From contig NZ_AMDP01000022.1 in assembly GCF_028128615.1 (NCBI RefSeq), forward strand, positions 124,001-188,000: a DNA stretch of 64,000 bases, in the 5' to 3' direction. Below, in pieces: positions 28,749-36,184 of this stretch (its first letter is position 1; each line of letters opens with the position of its first letter). The stretch comes from Enterococcus sp. 5H. GTDB taxonomy: Bacteria; Bacillota; Bacilli; Lactobacillales; Enterococcaceae. The position numbers and the translations under genes are program-made. Under the pieces are notes generated by a model. The model was not told the DNA's origin, ran no database searches, and was given only the letters and a program-made list of their open reading frames with translations.

Positions 28749-29030
28749 ATCGAGAAATTGTCTTGGCATCAAAAAATTTTACTGAAAAAAGAATTGAAAG
28801 CTAAATGTCAGTTTTTTCAACAACTTGGCTATTCATCGGTCAATGAAGCAGAACTCATGAATTATCTTGTCGGATATCGTTGGAAAAAAAATACCCCACA
28901 ATCGCTAAAAGCTTGTCGTGAGGATATTTTACATATTGAGCCAAATGAATTTTTTGATTATCAACAATTAAAGGCTCAAACGAGCAGTCTAAAAATTAAT
29001 GATTGGCATGATTTAGAAGATCTATTTTAA
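28749..29030 (+). CDS. ComN-like post-transcriptional regulator, odd start codon
   Basis: About 93 residues. KLSWHQKILLKKELKAKCQFFQQLGY, read in two parts, then NYLVGYRWKK and an alpha-helical tail resemble the small Post_transc_reg family (B. subtilis ComN/YrzD), which is found near yajC-secDF and acts on comE mRNA decay. The start is unclear. A strong AAGGAGGGG (28734-28742) has no ATG, GTG or TTG at normal distance; ATC at 28749 is eight bases away, TTG 28758 is 17 bases away, and ATG 28695 lies upstream of the Shine-Dalgarno. I use ATC. Family assignment is moderate. Confidence 0.6.
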   Translation: MEKLSWHQKILLKKELKAKCQFFQQLGYSSVNEAELMNYLVGYRWKKNTPQSLKACREDILHIEPNEFFDYQQLKAQTSSLKINDWHDLEDLF

Positions 29031-29133
29031 GTAAATAAAAAACTTATTGAAGATATGGGTAAACTAATTGACGAAAAAGATAAATCAAGTAAAATTATTA
29101 GTTCAGAGAATGAACGGTTAAGGAGGAAGAAGA

Positions 29134-29673
29134 ATGAGTAGAGAAATTATTTTATATATTGCGGCAAGTCTGGACGGCTACATTGCTGAGACGGATGGCA
29201 GTATTGATTTTTTAGGCGGCGGCACTGAGTTAGTTGAAGAAGATACAAGTTACCAAGAATTAATGGAAAAAATCGATACAGTTATTATGGGACGGACAAC
29301 CTACGATCAGGTGGTAAATGAATTAGCTCCGGATAACTACCCGTACGAAGAACAAACATCTTATATTATCACTAGTCATCCAGAAAAAAATACGGATAAA
29401 CTAATATACACAAGTCAATCTCCAGTAGAACTTGTGGAAAAACTGAAAAAAGAGGAAGGCGAAGCTGTTTGGGTTGTTGGTGGCGGAAGTATAATTGCTC
29501 CTTTAGTTGAAGCAAATTTAATTGACACATATATTATCACAACAATTCCGACAATTTTAGGTAAGGGTATTCCTTTATTCAGAGAGTTTAATGGTCCGAT
29601 TAATGTAAAAGTAGATGATATGTATATAAAAAACGGCATGGTGTATACGACTTACAAAAAGGTTGAAAACTAA
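29134..29673 (+). CDS. Dihydrofolate reductase-like / RibD C-terminal domain protein
   Basis: 179 residues; AAGGAGGAAGAAG precedes the ATG. ILYIAASLDGYIAETDGSID and VIMGRTTYDQV, VVGGGSIIAPLVEANLIDTY are typical of the RibD_C/DHFR-like proteins (YyaP, YwjB). These are cytoplasmic NADPH-dependent reductases, but most have no proven substrate and do not replace folA. It stands alone with a terminator after it. A clear promoter was not identified. Confidence 0.85.
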   Translation: MSREIILYIAASLDGYIAETDGSIDFLGGGTELVEEDTSYQELMEKIDTVIMGRTTYDQVVNELAPDNYPYEEQTSYIITSHPEKNTDKLIYTSQSPVELVEKLKKEEGEAVWVVGGGSIIAPLVEANLIDTYIITTIPTILGKGIPLFREFNGPINVKVDDMYIKNGMVYTTYKKVEN

Positions 29674-29690
29674 TTTCATTTAAATATACG

Positions 29691-29740
29691 ACTATACTAG
29701 TATAAGCTGAAAAAAGCTGTTGCTGGTATAGTTTTTTTAT
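29691..29740 (+). terminator. Terminator after the DHFR-like gene
   Basis: ACTATAC / GTATAGT outer stem and AGC/GCT inner stem, then seven T. Confidence 0.7.
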
Positions 29741-29787
29741 AGTTAATAAATTTGAAACCTTGATTAACGGTTATGAAAAAATTTTCT

Positions 29788-29844
29788 TTGACAATAATAG
29801 AAAAAAAGCTTATTATAAATATATGCATCGACTACGATTGTAGT
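29788..29844 (+). promoter_or_regulatory. copYZ promoter with cop-box operator
   Basis: Perfect TTGACA (29788-29793), 17-bp spacer, TATTAT (29811-29816). Just downstream, ACTACGATTGTAGT (29831-29844) is a palindrome containing TACGATTGTA, one mismatch from the CopY box TACANNTGTA. Its position over the start of transcription fits repression by CopY. E. hirae has two boxes; only one is evident here. Confidence 0.7.
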
Positions 29845-29892
29845 TGTGTGTCTGTTTAATAAAAAATCACTAAACGAAGGGGAGACTTTTTT

Positions 29893-30339
29893 ATGTCAGA
29901 AAAGAAAAAAACTTTGAATATCACTGACGCTGAATGGGAAGTCATGCGTGTTGCCTGGGCAACTAATGAAACCACCAGTAAAGAAGTAACTGAGATTCTT
30001 AATGAAAAAACTGAGTGGAAAAATACGACAGTTAAAACGTTATTAAGCCGTTTAGTTGATAAAGAGATGCTGGGCACAAAAAAAGTCGGCAATAAATTTG
30101 TTTATTTTCCTTTGGTTGAAGAACGTAAAAGTATTGATACAATTTCTGCAGAGATGTTAGCTAAAGTCTGTAGTAAGAAAGTGGGCAAAGTTCTTGAGTC
30201 AATCATTGAGGATAGCCAATTAAGTTTTTCTGATATTGATCATTTAGAGCTGCTACTGCAAGAAAAACGGCAAACGGCTGTAGATGAAGTTAAGTGTAAC
30301 TGTACACCGGGGCAATGTCAGTGTCGATTAGTTCATTAA
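29893..30339 (+). CDS. copY: CopY-type copper-responsive repressor
   Basis: 148 residues; GAAGGGGAGAC precedes the ATG. The N-terminal winged helix (ITDAEWEVMRVAWA, TTVKTLLSRLVDK) is the BlaI/MecI/CopY fold. The C-terminus carries CNCTPGQCQC, the C-X-C-X4-C-X-C metal site of true CopY, which holds Zn2+ when repressing and releases DNA when Cu+ replaces it. A cop box lies in its own promoter. copZ follows 35 bases later. No CopA or CopB ATPase gene follows, unlike the classic copYZAB operon. Confidence 0.93.
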   Translation: MSEKKKTLNITDAEWEVMRVAWATNETTSKEVTEILNEKTEWKNTTVKTLLSRLVDKEMLGTKKVGNKFVYFPLVEERKSIDTISAEMLAKVCSKKVGKVLESIIEDSQLSFSDIDHLELLLQEKRQTAVDEVKCNCTPGQCQCRLVH

Positions 30340-30374
30340 GTAGTTCAAATAAAGATTTTAAGGAGTGTTTTATA

Positions 30375-30575
30375 ATGGAAAAAACTGTTACAATTAATGG
30401 AATGAAATGCGATGGATGTGTCACAATCGTGAAAGAAAATTTTGAAAAAATTAATGACATCCAACTAGCAACAGTCAATTTAGCACAAAAGTCGGCTGTG
30501 ATTGAAAGTAATCGAGAAATTTCAACTCAAGAACTTCAAGATGCGTTATCTGAAACTAAATTTACGGTAGCATAA
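30375..30575 (+). CDS. copZ: Copper chaperone CopZ
   Basis: 66 residues from ATG 30375, after AAGGAGTG; an in-frame extension into copY is unsupported. Ferredoxin-like heavy-metal-associated domain with the MKCDGC metal site (M-x-C-x-x-C) in the first loop. CopZ carries Cu+ in the cytoplasm to the copper ATPase and to CopY. Cotranscribed with copY and closed by a strong terminator, so the exporter must be encoded elsewhere. Confidence 0.93.
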   Translation: MEKTVTINGMKCDGCVTIVKENFEKINDIQLATVNLAQKSAVIESNREISTQELQDALSETKFTVA

Positions 30576-30615
30576 AAGAAAAAAACACTTGAAAGATTTA
30601 GTTTATAAAAACATT

Positions 30616-30664
30616 AAAGCTCGTATATATCTGGTTTAAAACCAAATATATACGAGCTTTTTTA
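30616..30664. terminator. Bidirectional terminator after copZ
   Basis: AAAGCTCGTATATAT / ATATATACGAGCTTT perfect stem, T run on + and A run giving T on -. It also ends the convergent acetyltransferase gene. Confidence 0.9.
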
Positions 30665-30665
30665 G

Positions 30666-31139
30666 TTAAACTATTGGTAAAATCATCAAGTAGTTAAGTA
30701 ATAGTACGCCGTTACGGTAATTACTTTTTTGCTCTACTACTTCAAAGCCTAAAGATTCAAAAAATGGTTTTGCTGTAATCGATGAATATACGGTGATCTT
30801 TTTAGCACCAGATTTGCTTGCATAATCAATTAAGCCTTTAGCCAATGATTTTCCAATGCCGTAGCCAATCCATTCTTTATCAACATATAAATAGTCAAGC
30901 TGCCCCGTTTTTGAAATATTACCGAAGCCAAGAATTTTATTTCTTTGATGAGCAACAAGGGTATGTGTAGAACTAAGGACTTTATCCCATGAATCATAAT
31001 CGGGTGTCGGTTGTATCCATTGTTTAATTTGCTGGTCTGAGTAATCTTTTTTGTTCACTGCTTGAACAGTTGAATTGAACAAAGCTACGAGTTCTTCTAA
31101 ATCAGATTTTTGGTAGTTTTCTAAATTAAATGTAAGCAT
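30666..31139 (-). CDS. GNAT-family N-acetyltransferase
   Basis: 157 residues from ATG 31139; a GTG twelve bases earlier overlaps the AAGGAG Shine-Dalgarno and is unlikely. The motif A region LDYLYVDKEWIGYGIGKSLAKGLID, split across residues 85-110, binds acetyl-CoA, and ESLGFEVVEQKSNYRNGV is the usual C-terminal block. Substrate (small molecule or protein) is unknown. It stands alone between copZ and the DUF5808 gene. Confidence 0.85.
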   Translation of the reverse strand: MLTFNLENYQKSDLEELVALFNSTVQAVNKKDYSDQQIKQWIQPTPDYDSWDKVLSSTHTLVAHQRNKILGFGNISKTGQLDYLYVDKEWIGYGIGKSLAKGLIDYASKSGAKKITVYSSITAKPFFESLGFEVVEQKSNYRNGVLLLNYLMILPIV

Positions 31140-31262
31140 CTTTTCATTCACTCCTTGTTGTTAAACATAGTTTAATCATATAAGAACGATATGTCAAAAG
31201 GAAATTCCTGAAAGATGTAATTTATAAAATAAAATGATAAAATTTTAATATTTACGGTGAAT

Positions 31263-32651
31263 TTAATGGTCTATTGACTTTTTTTTTTGGATTCTTATGA
31301 AATATTTTTGTGTTAGATTTGGATCTTTGTTTGTATAGTAGTAATTTTTCGATTTTGTTTGGATTTTTAAAATAGGTGATTCTTGTGGATAGACTAATAG
31401 ATAAGAAGGTTGTCCATTCACTTGAAATTCACCAGTTAAATAGTTTTCTGTTGCCGTACCAAAGACTTTTATACTGTCTTGAGGCATTGTTTCTAATAAC
31501 TCGACATGTTCAATCTCTTTCCATTCAATTTTTCTACTTTGACCCATTGGAGCTGTCAATGTAATGCCTTGTTGTGTTGTCGCTAGCTGGAATGGATTAG
31601 CGGAAAAATCACTAATTAACAATGGAATAGTTGCCACAATTAAAGCAATTAAAACCAGAACACCAGTAACGCCTAGTGAAATTTTACCAGCCGGTCTACC
31701 TAGATTGGCTGAGATATTCATACCCATTCGATCAGGAACTAGGATTCTTTTATCATTAGGGTTTATATAAATTCCATATTTCCAATATTGATCTTCATCG
31801 CTGTAACGATATTCAACTGCTTGGGCAATCAGTTGATCTTGTTTTTTTCTAGATGAAAACAAATAAAAGAAAGTAAATAGAACAAAAGCAAGAATTATCA
31901 ACGTATAGATAACAGTGATTACAAGTACTCGCTCATACGTTACAGTCAATGAAAGTGTAGGAATAAAAGACAAAGGACTCATAACAAGAGCAGATACAGC
32001 CATTAAAACGGACCAATGATGACGCATTAAATCATTGACTTGTTGATTGATTTTTTCTTCACTTGTTAATGGTTTAACTGGAAAACGTGCGATGAAATAG
32101 TAAAAAAGCAAAAACATACCGATCACAAAAATCGAGATTAAGCTGAATAGCAAGGTACTAGTAGACCAGCCTAACTGTCTAATTGAATAGATACTTCCAC
32201 CTAAAGTGAGCACAATACTTGGTAAAAACCACCAAATGGAAATTAATTTACGGTTTTTATTGGCAACTAGCTTTGTATCAACTAAAATCGGACTGGTTGG
32301 GAGTATCCAATGATTTTGCACTTTTAAAACAGTCATTTTACGAATATATAAAATTTGTAAGTAATAAAATGTTCCGATAAAAGTAAACATAATGACTAGA
32401 AAATAAATCATTGTTAATGAGTCGTATGGGATTACGATAATGGGCAGTGCGACAATCGAAAAAATCAAAGCCCATTGCAGCAATCTTTTTTTGTATTTTT
32501 TAGTAATTGAGAGCACCTGTTTATCTTGGAGATTTTCTTTAGGTAAAGTTGTTTCTAAAATAATATTTTTATGTGGATTAGCAGGGATCCTTCCCGCTAA
32601 AGCCATGATAATGTTAACACCAACAAGTAATAAATATAAAATTAAATTCAT
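31263..32651 (-). CDS. DUF5808 multi-pass membrane protein
   Basis: 462 residues with about nine hydrophobic segments. The central block YRYSDEDQYWKYGIYINPND, then RILVPDRMGMN and NLGRPAGK, is the DUF5808 signature. The last 110 residues, after a final membrane helix, are soluble and resemble a bacterial PH-like domain (QGITLTAPMG, IEWKEIEHVELLE). It lies 15 bases downstream of a GntR-type regulator gene, a frequent partnership of such proteins. Function is unknown; envelope stress or membrane homeostasis is a guess. Confidence 0.8.
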   Translation of the reverse strand: MNLILYLLLVGVNIIMALAGRIPANPHKNIILETTLPKENLQDKQVLSITKKYKKRLLQWALIFSIVALPIIVIPYDSLTMIYFLVIMFTFIGTFYYLQILYIRKMTVLKVQNHWILPTSPILVDTKLVANKNRKLISIWWFLPSIVLTLGGSIYSIRQLGWSTSTLLFSLISIFVIGMFLLFYYFIARFPVKPLTSEEKINQQVNDLMRHHWSVLMAVSALVMSPLSFIPTLSLTVTYERVLVITVIYTLIILAFVLFTFFYLFSSRKKQDQLIAQAVEYRYSDEDQYWKYGIYINPNDKRILVPDRMGMNISANLGRPAGKISLGVTGVLVLIALIVATIPLLISDFSANPFQLATTQQGITLTAPMGQSRKIEWKEIEHVELLETMPQDSIKVFGTATENYLTGEFQVNGQPSYLLVYPQESPILKIQTKSKNYYYTNKDPNLTQKYFIRIQKKKSIDH

Positions 32652-32666
32652 TTTTTTTCACGTCCT

Positions 32667-33041
32667 TTATTGCTTAAATTTTTGATAAATCAGTTTAACT
32701 TCTTCTTGCACTGCTTGTTCTGAAAGTTGATGAATATGGGCTTCAGCTAGTAATAGCCCTAAAGTTTCTGAAAAACGTTGTTCAAATAGAATATTTTTTT
32801 CCTGTTTTTCAGCTACTCTGGTTCCATTACGGCGATCTGTCAAAATATATCCTTCATTTTTTAGTAAAGAATAGGCTTTTGAAACAGTCATCATATTAAC
32901 GCCAATCTCATCTGCCATTTGACGTACAGAGGGTAAAAGTTCGCCACTTTCTAATTCACCCTTAGCAATGCCAACAATCAATTGATTACAAATTTGTTGA
33001 TAAATAGGTGTTTCACTTTGTGATTCGATCGTTAATAACAT
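32667..33041 (-). CDS. GntR-family regulator, YtrA type
   Basis: 124 residues from ATG 33041, preceded by GAGGTGA; a longer frame from 33089 would start in the operator. LTIESQSETPIYQQICNQLI, LPSVRQMADEIGVNMMTVSKAY is the winged-helix GntR domain, and a short helical tail without a large effector domain fits the YtrA subfamily. A perfect palindrome in its promoter (33061-33087) is a strong candidate for autoregulation. It forms an operon with the DUF5808 gene. Confidence 0.9.
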   Translation of the reverse strand: MLLTIESQSETPIYQQICNQLIVGIAKGELESGELLPSVRQMADEIGVNMMTVSKAYSLLKNEGYILTDRRNGTRVAEKQEKNILFEQRFSETLGLLLAEAHIHQLSEQAVQEEVKLIYQKFKQ

Positions 33042-33060
33042 GTTTTCACCTCTTTTACTT

Positions 33061-33087
33061 GTTTGTATTACATATATTAATACAAAC
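33061..33087. promoter_or_regulatory. Palindromic operator of the GntR operon
   Basis: GTTTGTATTA and TAATACAAAC are perfect inverted repeats separated by seven bases, about 20 bases upstream of the regulator start. YtrA-type regulators bind such sites in their own promoters. Binding is inferred. Confidence 0.65.
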
Positions 33088-33119
33088 AATACAAAAAAGC
33101 AATTAGTTTATGGAAAAGC

Positions 33120-33148
33120 TTGAGAGATTAATTATTCAGGCATATAAT
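33120..33148 (+). promoter_or_regulatory. Promoter of pepC
   Basis: TTGAGA (33120-33125), 17-bp spacer, TATAAT (33143-33148), 37 bp before the start codon. Confidence 0.65.
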
Positions 33149-33184
33149 AAAAAAGAAACGTTATAAATGAAAGGATGAATCAAT

Positions 33185-34513
33185 ATGTCAGCAATTGAAC
33201 CAACAGTTACTCAAAAGTTCCATGATACATTTTTAGAAAATAATAAACAAAATGCGTTGCAGCGAAGTGTTGTAAAAAATGGAATCAGTGCTTCTGCAGA
33301 GGACCAAAGTGCTCAAGTCAATAATGTCCCTGTTTTTTCGGTGGATCTTACAACAGGTAAAGTTTCAAACCAAAAACAAAGTGGTCGTTGCTGGATGTTT
33401 GCTGCACTAAATACATTTAGACACAAAATGATTAATAGCTTTAATCTAAAAGATTTTGAACTTTCGCAAAACTATACTTTTTTCTGGGACAAGTATGAAA
33501 AATCAAATTACTTTTATGAAAATATCATCGCGACCGCTGACCAAGATTTAGATAGTAGAAAAGTTGCATTTTTATTAGCAACGCCGCAACAAGACGGTGG
33601 GCAATGGGATATGATCGTTTCAATTTTCCAAAAATATGGTGTGGTGCCGAAAACAGTTATGCCGGAAAGCAGTAACAGTTCAAATTCTCGAGATTTAAAT
33701 AATTATTTGAATAAAAAACTTAGAAAAGATGCGGTGACATTACGCGAAATGATGATTTCTGGAAAACCAGCTGCAGAAGTTCAAGAAGCAAAAGAAACAA
33801 TGTTAGGTGAAGTCTATAATCTTTTAGCAATTTCTCTAGGAACACCACCTGAAACCTTTGATTTTGAATATCGTGATGAAGAGAAAAACTATCACTTAGA
33901 TCAAAATTTAACACCACAATCATTTTACGAAAAATATGTTGGCGTTGATTTAACTGAGTACATTAGCATTATCAATGCACCGACTAGCGATAAACCATAT
34001 AATCAAACCTATACAGTAGAGATGTTGGGAAATGTAGTAGGCGGTAAAGAAGTGAAATATATCAATGTTGATATGTCTACTTTTAAAAAATTGGCAATTG
34101 CTCAATTAGAGCAAGGTGAGTCTGTCTGGTTTGGCTGTGACGTGGGTCAATCTTCTACAAGAGATAGTGGAATTATGTCATTAGATGCTTATGATATGAA
34201 CGATTTATTTGATATCGATTTTACTATGACAAAAGCTGAACGTTTAGATTATGGTGAAAGCTTGATGACACACGCGATGGTTCTGACTGGTGTGGATTTA
34301 ATTGACAACAATTCGACTAAATGGAAAGTGGAAAATAGCTGGGGAGAAAAAGTTGGAGCTAAAGGCTTTTTCGTTATGAGTGATGCTTGGATGGATGAAT
34401 ATACGTACCAAATCGTTGTCCGTAAAGAGTTTTTATCAGCAGAATTACAAGAAGTGTGGAAACAAGAGCCGACTATTTTGGCACCTTGGGACCCAATGGG
34501 AGCTTTGGCGTAA
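33185..34513 (+). CDS. pepC: Aminopeptidase C (bleomycin hydrolase family)
   Basis: 442 residues, typical for lactic acid bacterial PepC. The papain-like triad is visible: Cys in KQSGRCWMFAALN, His in LMTHAMVLTG, Asn in WKVENSWGEK. The C-terminus, ending MGALA, reaches into the active site in relatives and restricts the enzyme to aminopeptidase action. It is a cytoplasmic hexamer that completes peptide breakdown. AAAGGATGA precedes the ATG. Monocistronic; no clear terminator is seen directly after it. Confidence 0.96.
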   Translation: MSAIEPTVTQKFHDTFLENNKQNALQRSVVKNGISASAEDQSAQVNNVPVFSVDLTTGKVSNQKQSGRCWMFAALNTFRHKMINSFNLKDFELSQNYTFFWDKYEKSNYFYENIIATADQDLDSRKVAFLLATPQQDGGQWDMIVSIFQKYGVVPKTVMPESSNSSNSRDLNNYLNKKLRKDAVTLREMMISGKPAAEVQEAKETMLGEVYNLLAISLGTPPETFDFEYRDEEKNYHLDQNLTPQSFYEKYVGVDLTEYISIINAPTSDKPYNQTYTVEMLGNVVGGKEVKYINVDMSTFKKLAIAQLEQGESVWFGCDVGQSSTRDSGIMSLDAYDMNDLFDIDFTMTKAERLDYGESLMTHAMVLTGVDLIDNNSTKWKVENSWGEKVGAKGFFVMSDAWMDEYTYQIVVRKEFLSAELQEVWKQEPTILAPWDPMGALA

Positions 34514-34860
34514 CAAAATAGATAAGAGTTGTATATTTAAAAATAAGAAATAATTAAGAGCAGGATTGAAGTGTAAATTTCCGAGAGGAGTACTTTGTTT
34601 CCATGTTCATTCAGATTCAAAATGATGTGATTGGGGCATGACTTTCTGAGTTATAGCTATGTCAACGAAAATCCGAATAAGCGGTATGGAAAAGTTAGGA
34701 TTTTCGAAAATTTACTAACCCCCGTACAATGCGCTTTATGCATTGTGCGGGGGTTAGTCCAATTGCTCAAGACTAAGCGATTTTTATCAAAAATTCGTCA
34801 ATATTATCGCATGATATATAAGTAATTTTAATGCCGCATCATTTTTTTTACCAAAAGTAA
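34514..34860. other. Non-coding stretch with strong palindromes
   Basis: CGAAAATCC (34666-34674) pairs with GGATTTTCG (34698-34706). Then ACTAACCCCCGTACAATGC (34714-34732) pairs with GCATTGTGCGGGGGTTAGT (34740-34758), nineteen pairs with one wobble and a seven-base loop. No T run follows, so it is not a normal terminator. A 64-codon frame from TTG 34631 runs through both hairpins and is not credible as a gene. Confidence 0.6.
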
Positions 34861-34867
34861 ATGCACA

Positions 34868-34984
34868 TTTTCAAAAAGATTTTCGTGTGTTATAATTTGT
34901 ATATACAAAAGAAAGACGCTGATATTACCACCGCCTAAAGTAAGTAATACCAACGTTAACCGATTCACTAAGAATCTTTTTTTG
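34868..34984 (+). ncRNA. Possible small RNA of about 80 bases
   Basis: TTTTCA (34868-34873), 17-bp spacer and an extended -10 TGTTATAAT (TATAAT at 34891-34896) form a good promoter. About 60 bases on, GATTC (34962-34966) / GAATC (34972-34976) precedes seven T, a short possible terminator. No reading frame with a ribosome site lies between. The C-rich segment ACCACCGCC could act in pairing. The weak five-bp stem makes this uncertain. Confidence 0.3.
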
Positions 34985-35205
34985 ATATGTATAGTGTATC
35001 ATATGTTGAATAGATTTACAAAATTGTGAGACACAATTTAATCATCTTTTAAGCGTAATTTATTCTGATTTATACAGTGGAATGTTTAGTATTTCAACAA
35101 ATGAGTTTGTTCTTTTTACACATTTTGTACTTCTTTTAAGATAGAAAGTTACACTGGAGATTAAGATTATTAAATTTTGATTAAGTAAGTGTAATCAAAT
35201 TATAG
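34985..35205. other. AT-rich non-coding stretch before the SMR leader
   Basis: No reading frame with a ribosome site, no strong hairpin and no known RNA motif seen on either strand. Confidence 0.4.
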
Positions 35206-35234
35206 TTGCCAAAACATTTATTGTGGAGTAGAAT
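35206..35234 (+). promoter_or_regulatory. Promoter of the paired SMR genes
   Basis: TTGCCA (35206-35211), 17-bp spacer, TAGAAT (35229-35234). Predicted transcript start near 35241, leaving a leader of about 175 bases. Confidence 0.55.
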
Positions 35235-35282
35235 GTGAATCAGTCTTGAGTAGCAAAAATATAATTAAATCAAAAACCTTTT

Positions 35283-35367
35283 CTAAGTATCGCCGGATAC
35301 TTAGCCATAAAGCGTTAATTAACAATTCTTAGGCCATAGATGGAATTGTTGATTAGCGCTTTTTTAT
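35283..35367 (+). promoter_or_regulatory. Two-hairpin leader with terminator: candidate riboswitch
   Basis: Hairpin 1: CTAAGTAT (35283-35290), loop CGCCGG, ATACTTAG (35297-35304). Hairpin 2: AAGCGTTAATTAACAATTC (35310-35328) pairs along 19 positions with 35343-35361, loop of 14 containing GGCC, followed by T5: an intrinsic terminator 50 bases before the start codon. GCC in loop 1 can pair with GGC in loop 2. The genes are YkkC/YkkD-like and such exporters are often under guanidine riboswitches. The class I consensus is absent; a class IV (mepA-type) kissing-loop arrangement is possible but from memory. Confidence 0.5.
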
Positions 35368-35416
35368 TTATGTTGGCGTGAGAAACTTGAGACTATAGAA
35401 AAAGGAGGATCTTTAA

Positions 35417-35752
35417 ATGAATAAAGACTGGATAAAATTATTAATTGGCGCTTTTTTTGAAGTATTGTGGGTTATAGGTATGAAGCATAGCACTACGTGG
35501 TGGGAGATAGTTTTAACAGTGATCTTCATTTTCATTAGCTTTTATGCTTTAATTCAAGCAGGTGAAACTTTGCCGGTTGGTACTGCTTATGCGGTATTTG
35601 TTGGCTTAGGGACTGCAGGGACAGTTATTACCGGAATTTTATTTTTTGGTGAAGAATTTAAAATCGCTAAGATGTTATTGATTGCAACACTGTTAATAGG
35701 TGTTATGGGCTTGAAAATGGTTACAGGAGAAAAAGGAGTGGATCAGAAATGA
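35417..35752 (+). CDS. Paired SMR exporter subunit, YkkC-like
   Basis: 111 residues, four membrane helices; AAAGGAGGATC precedes the ATG. FFEVLWVIGMKHS holds the essential membrane Glu, and LPVGTAYAVFVGLGTAGTV is the characteristic second-third helix segment of YkkC/SugE-type proteins. B. subtilis YkkC/YkkD is a heteromeric small multidrug resistance pair whose relatives export guanidinium. The stop overlaps the next start by four bases (ATGA), and the partner is YkkD-like. Substrate here is inferred. Confidence 0.88.
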   Translation: MNKDWIKLLIGAFFEVLWVIGMKHSTTWWEIVLTVIFIFISFYALIQAGETLPVGTAYAVFVGLGTAGTVITGILFFGEEFKIAKMLLIATLLIGVMGLKMVTGEKGVDQK

Positions 35753-36063
35753 GTTGGTTGTTTTTAATTATTGCTGGTGTTTTTGAAATGTTAGGTGTAG
35801 GATCAATTAATCGTTTTACACAAAGGAAAGATAAACAATCCCTTGCTTTATTGTTCATAACATTTGGCAGTAGCTTTGGCTTTCTTTATTTAGCAATGAA
35901 AAGCTTACCTATGGGAATTTCCTATGCTATTTGGACAGGAATAGGTGCAGCTGGTGGCGCTTTATTAGGTATGTTTTTTTATGGGGAATCAAAAGATTGG
36001 CGCAGAGTTATGTTTATCATTGTTATTTTGTGCTCAGTCATTGGGTTGAAGCTGATTGGATAA
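35749..36063 (+). CDS. Paired SMR exporter subunit, YkkD-like
   Basis: 104 residues, four membrane helices. AGVFEMLGVGSINRF carries the membrane Glu; LPMGISYAIWTGIGAAGGALLGMFFYGE and ILCSVIGLKLIG match the YkkD half of the pair. GGAGTGGATCAGAA inside the previous gene is its Shine-Dalgarno, and the four-base overlap indicates coupled translation. It should form a heterodimer with the YkkC-like subunit in the cytoplasmic membrane. Confidence 0.88.
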   Translation: MSWLFLIIAGVFEMLGVGSINRFTQRKDKQSLALLFITFGSSFGFLYLAMKSLPMGISYAIWTGIGAAGGALLGMFFYGESKDWRRVMFIIVILCSVIGLKLIG

Positions 36064-36088
36064 ATTATGTTGAAAGAAATTAGCTAAT

Positions 36089-36177
36089 AAAAAAAGACTA
36101 TGCATTTAGAATAAGTGACTCAACTCTCAAAAATTTTAGTTTTTTGAGAGTACCTCACTTCTGCATAGTCTTTTTAG
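36089..36177. terminator. Nested bidirectional terminator
   Basis: Outer stem AAAAAGACTATGC / GCATAGTCTTTTT and inner stem ACTCTCAAAAA / TTTTTGAGAGT. It ends the SMR pair on + and chitinase on -. Confidence 0.85.
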
Positions 36178-36184
36178 CTAATTA

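Noticed and set aside
29055-29141. Frame of 28 codons after the ComN-like gene, in phase with it beyond its TAA
   Set aside because: No ribosome site, and it runs into the next gene's start; probably chance or a decayed tail.
34631-34825. A 64-codon + strand frame from TTG
   Set aside because: It runs through two perfect palindromes, has no Shine-Dalgarno, and its product looks random.
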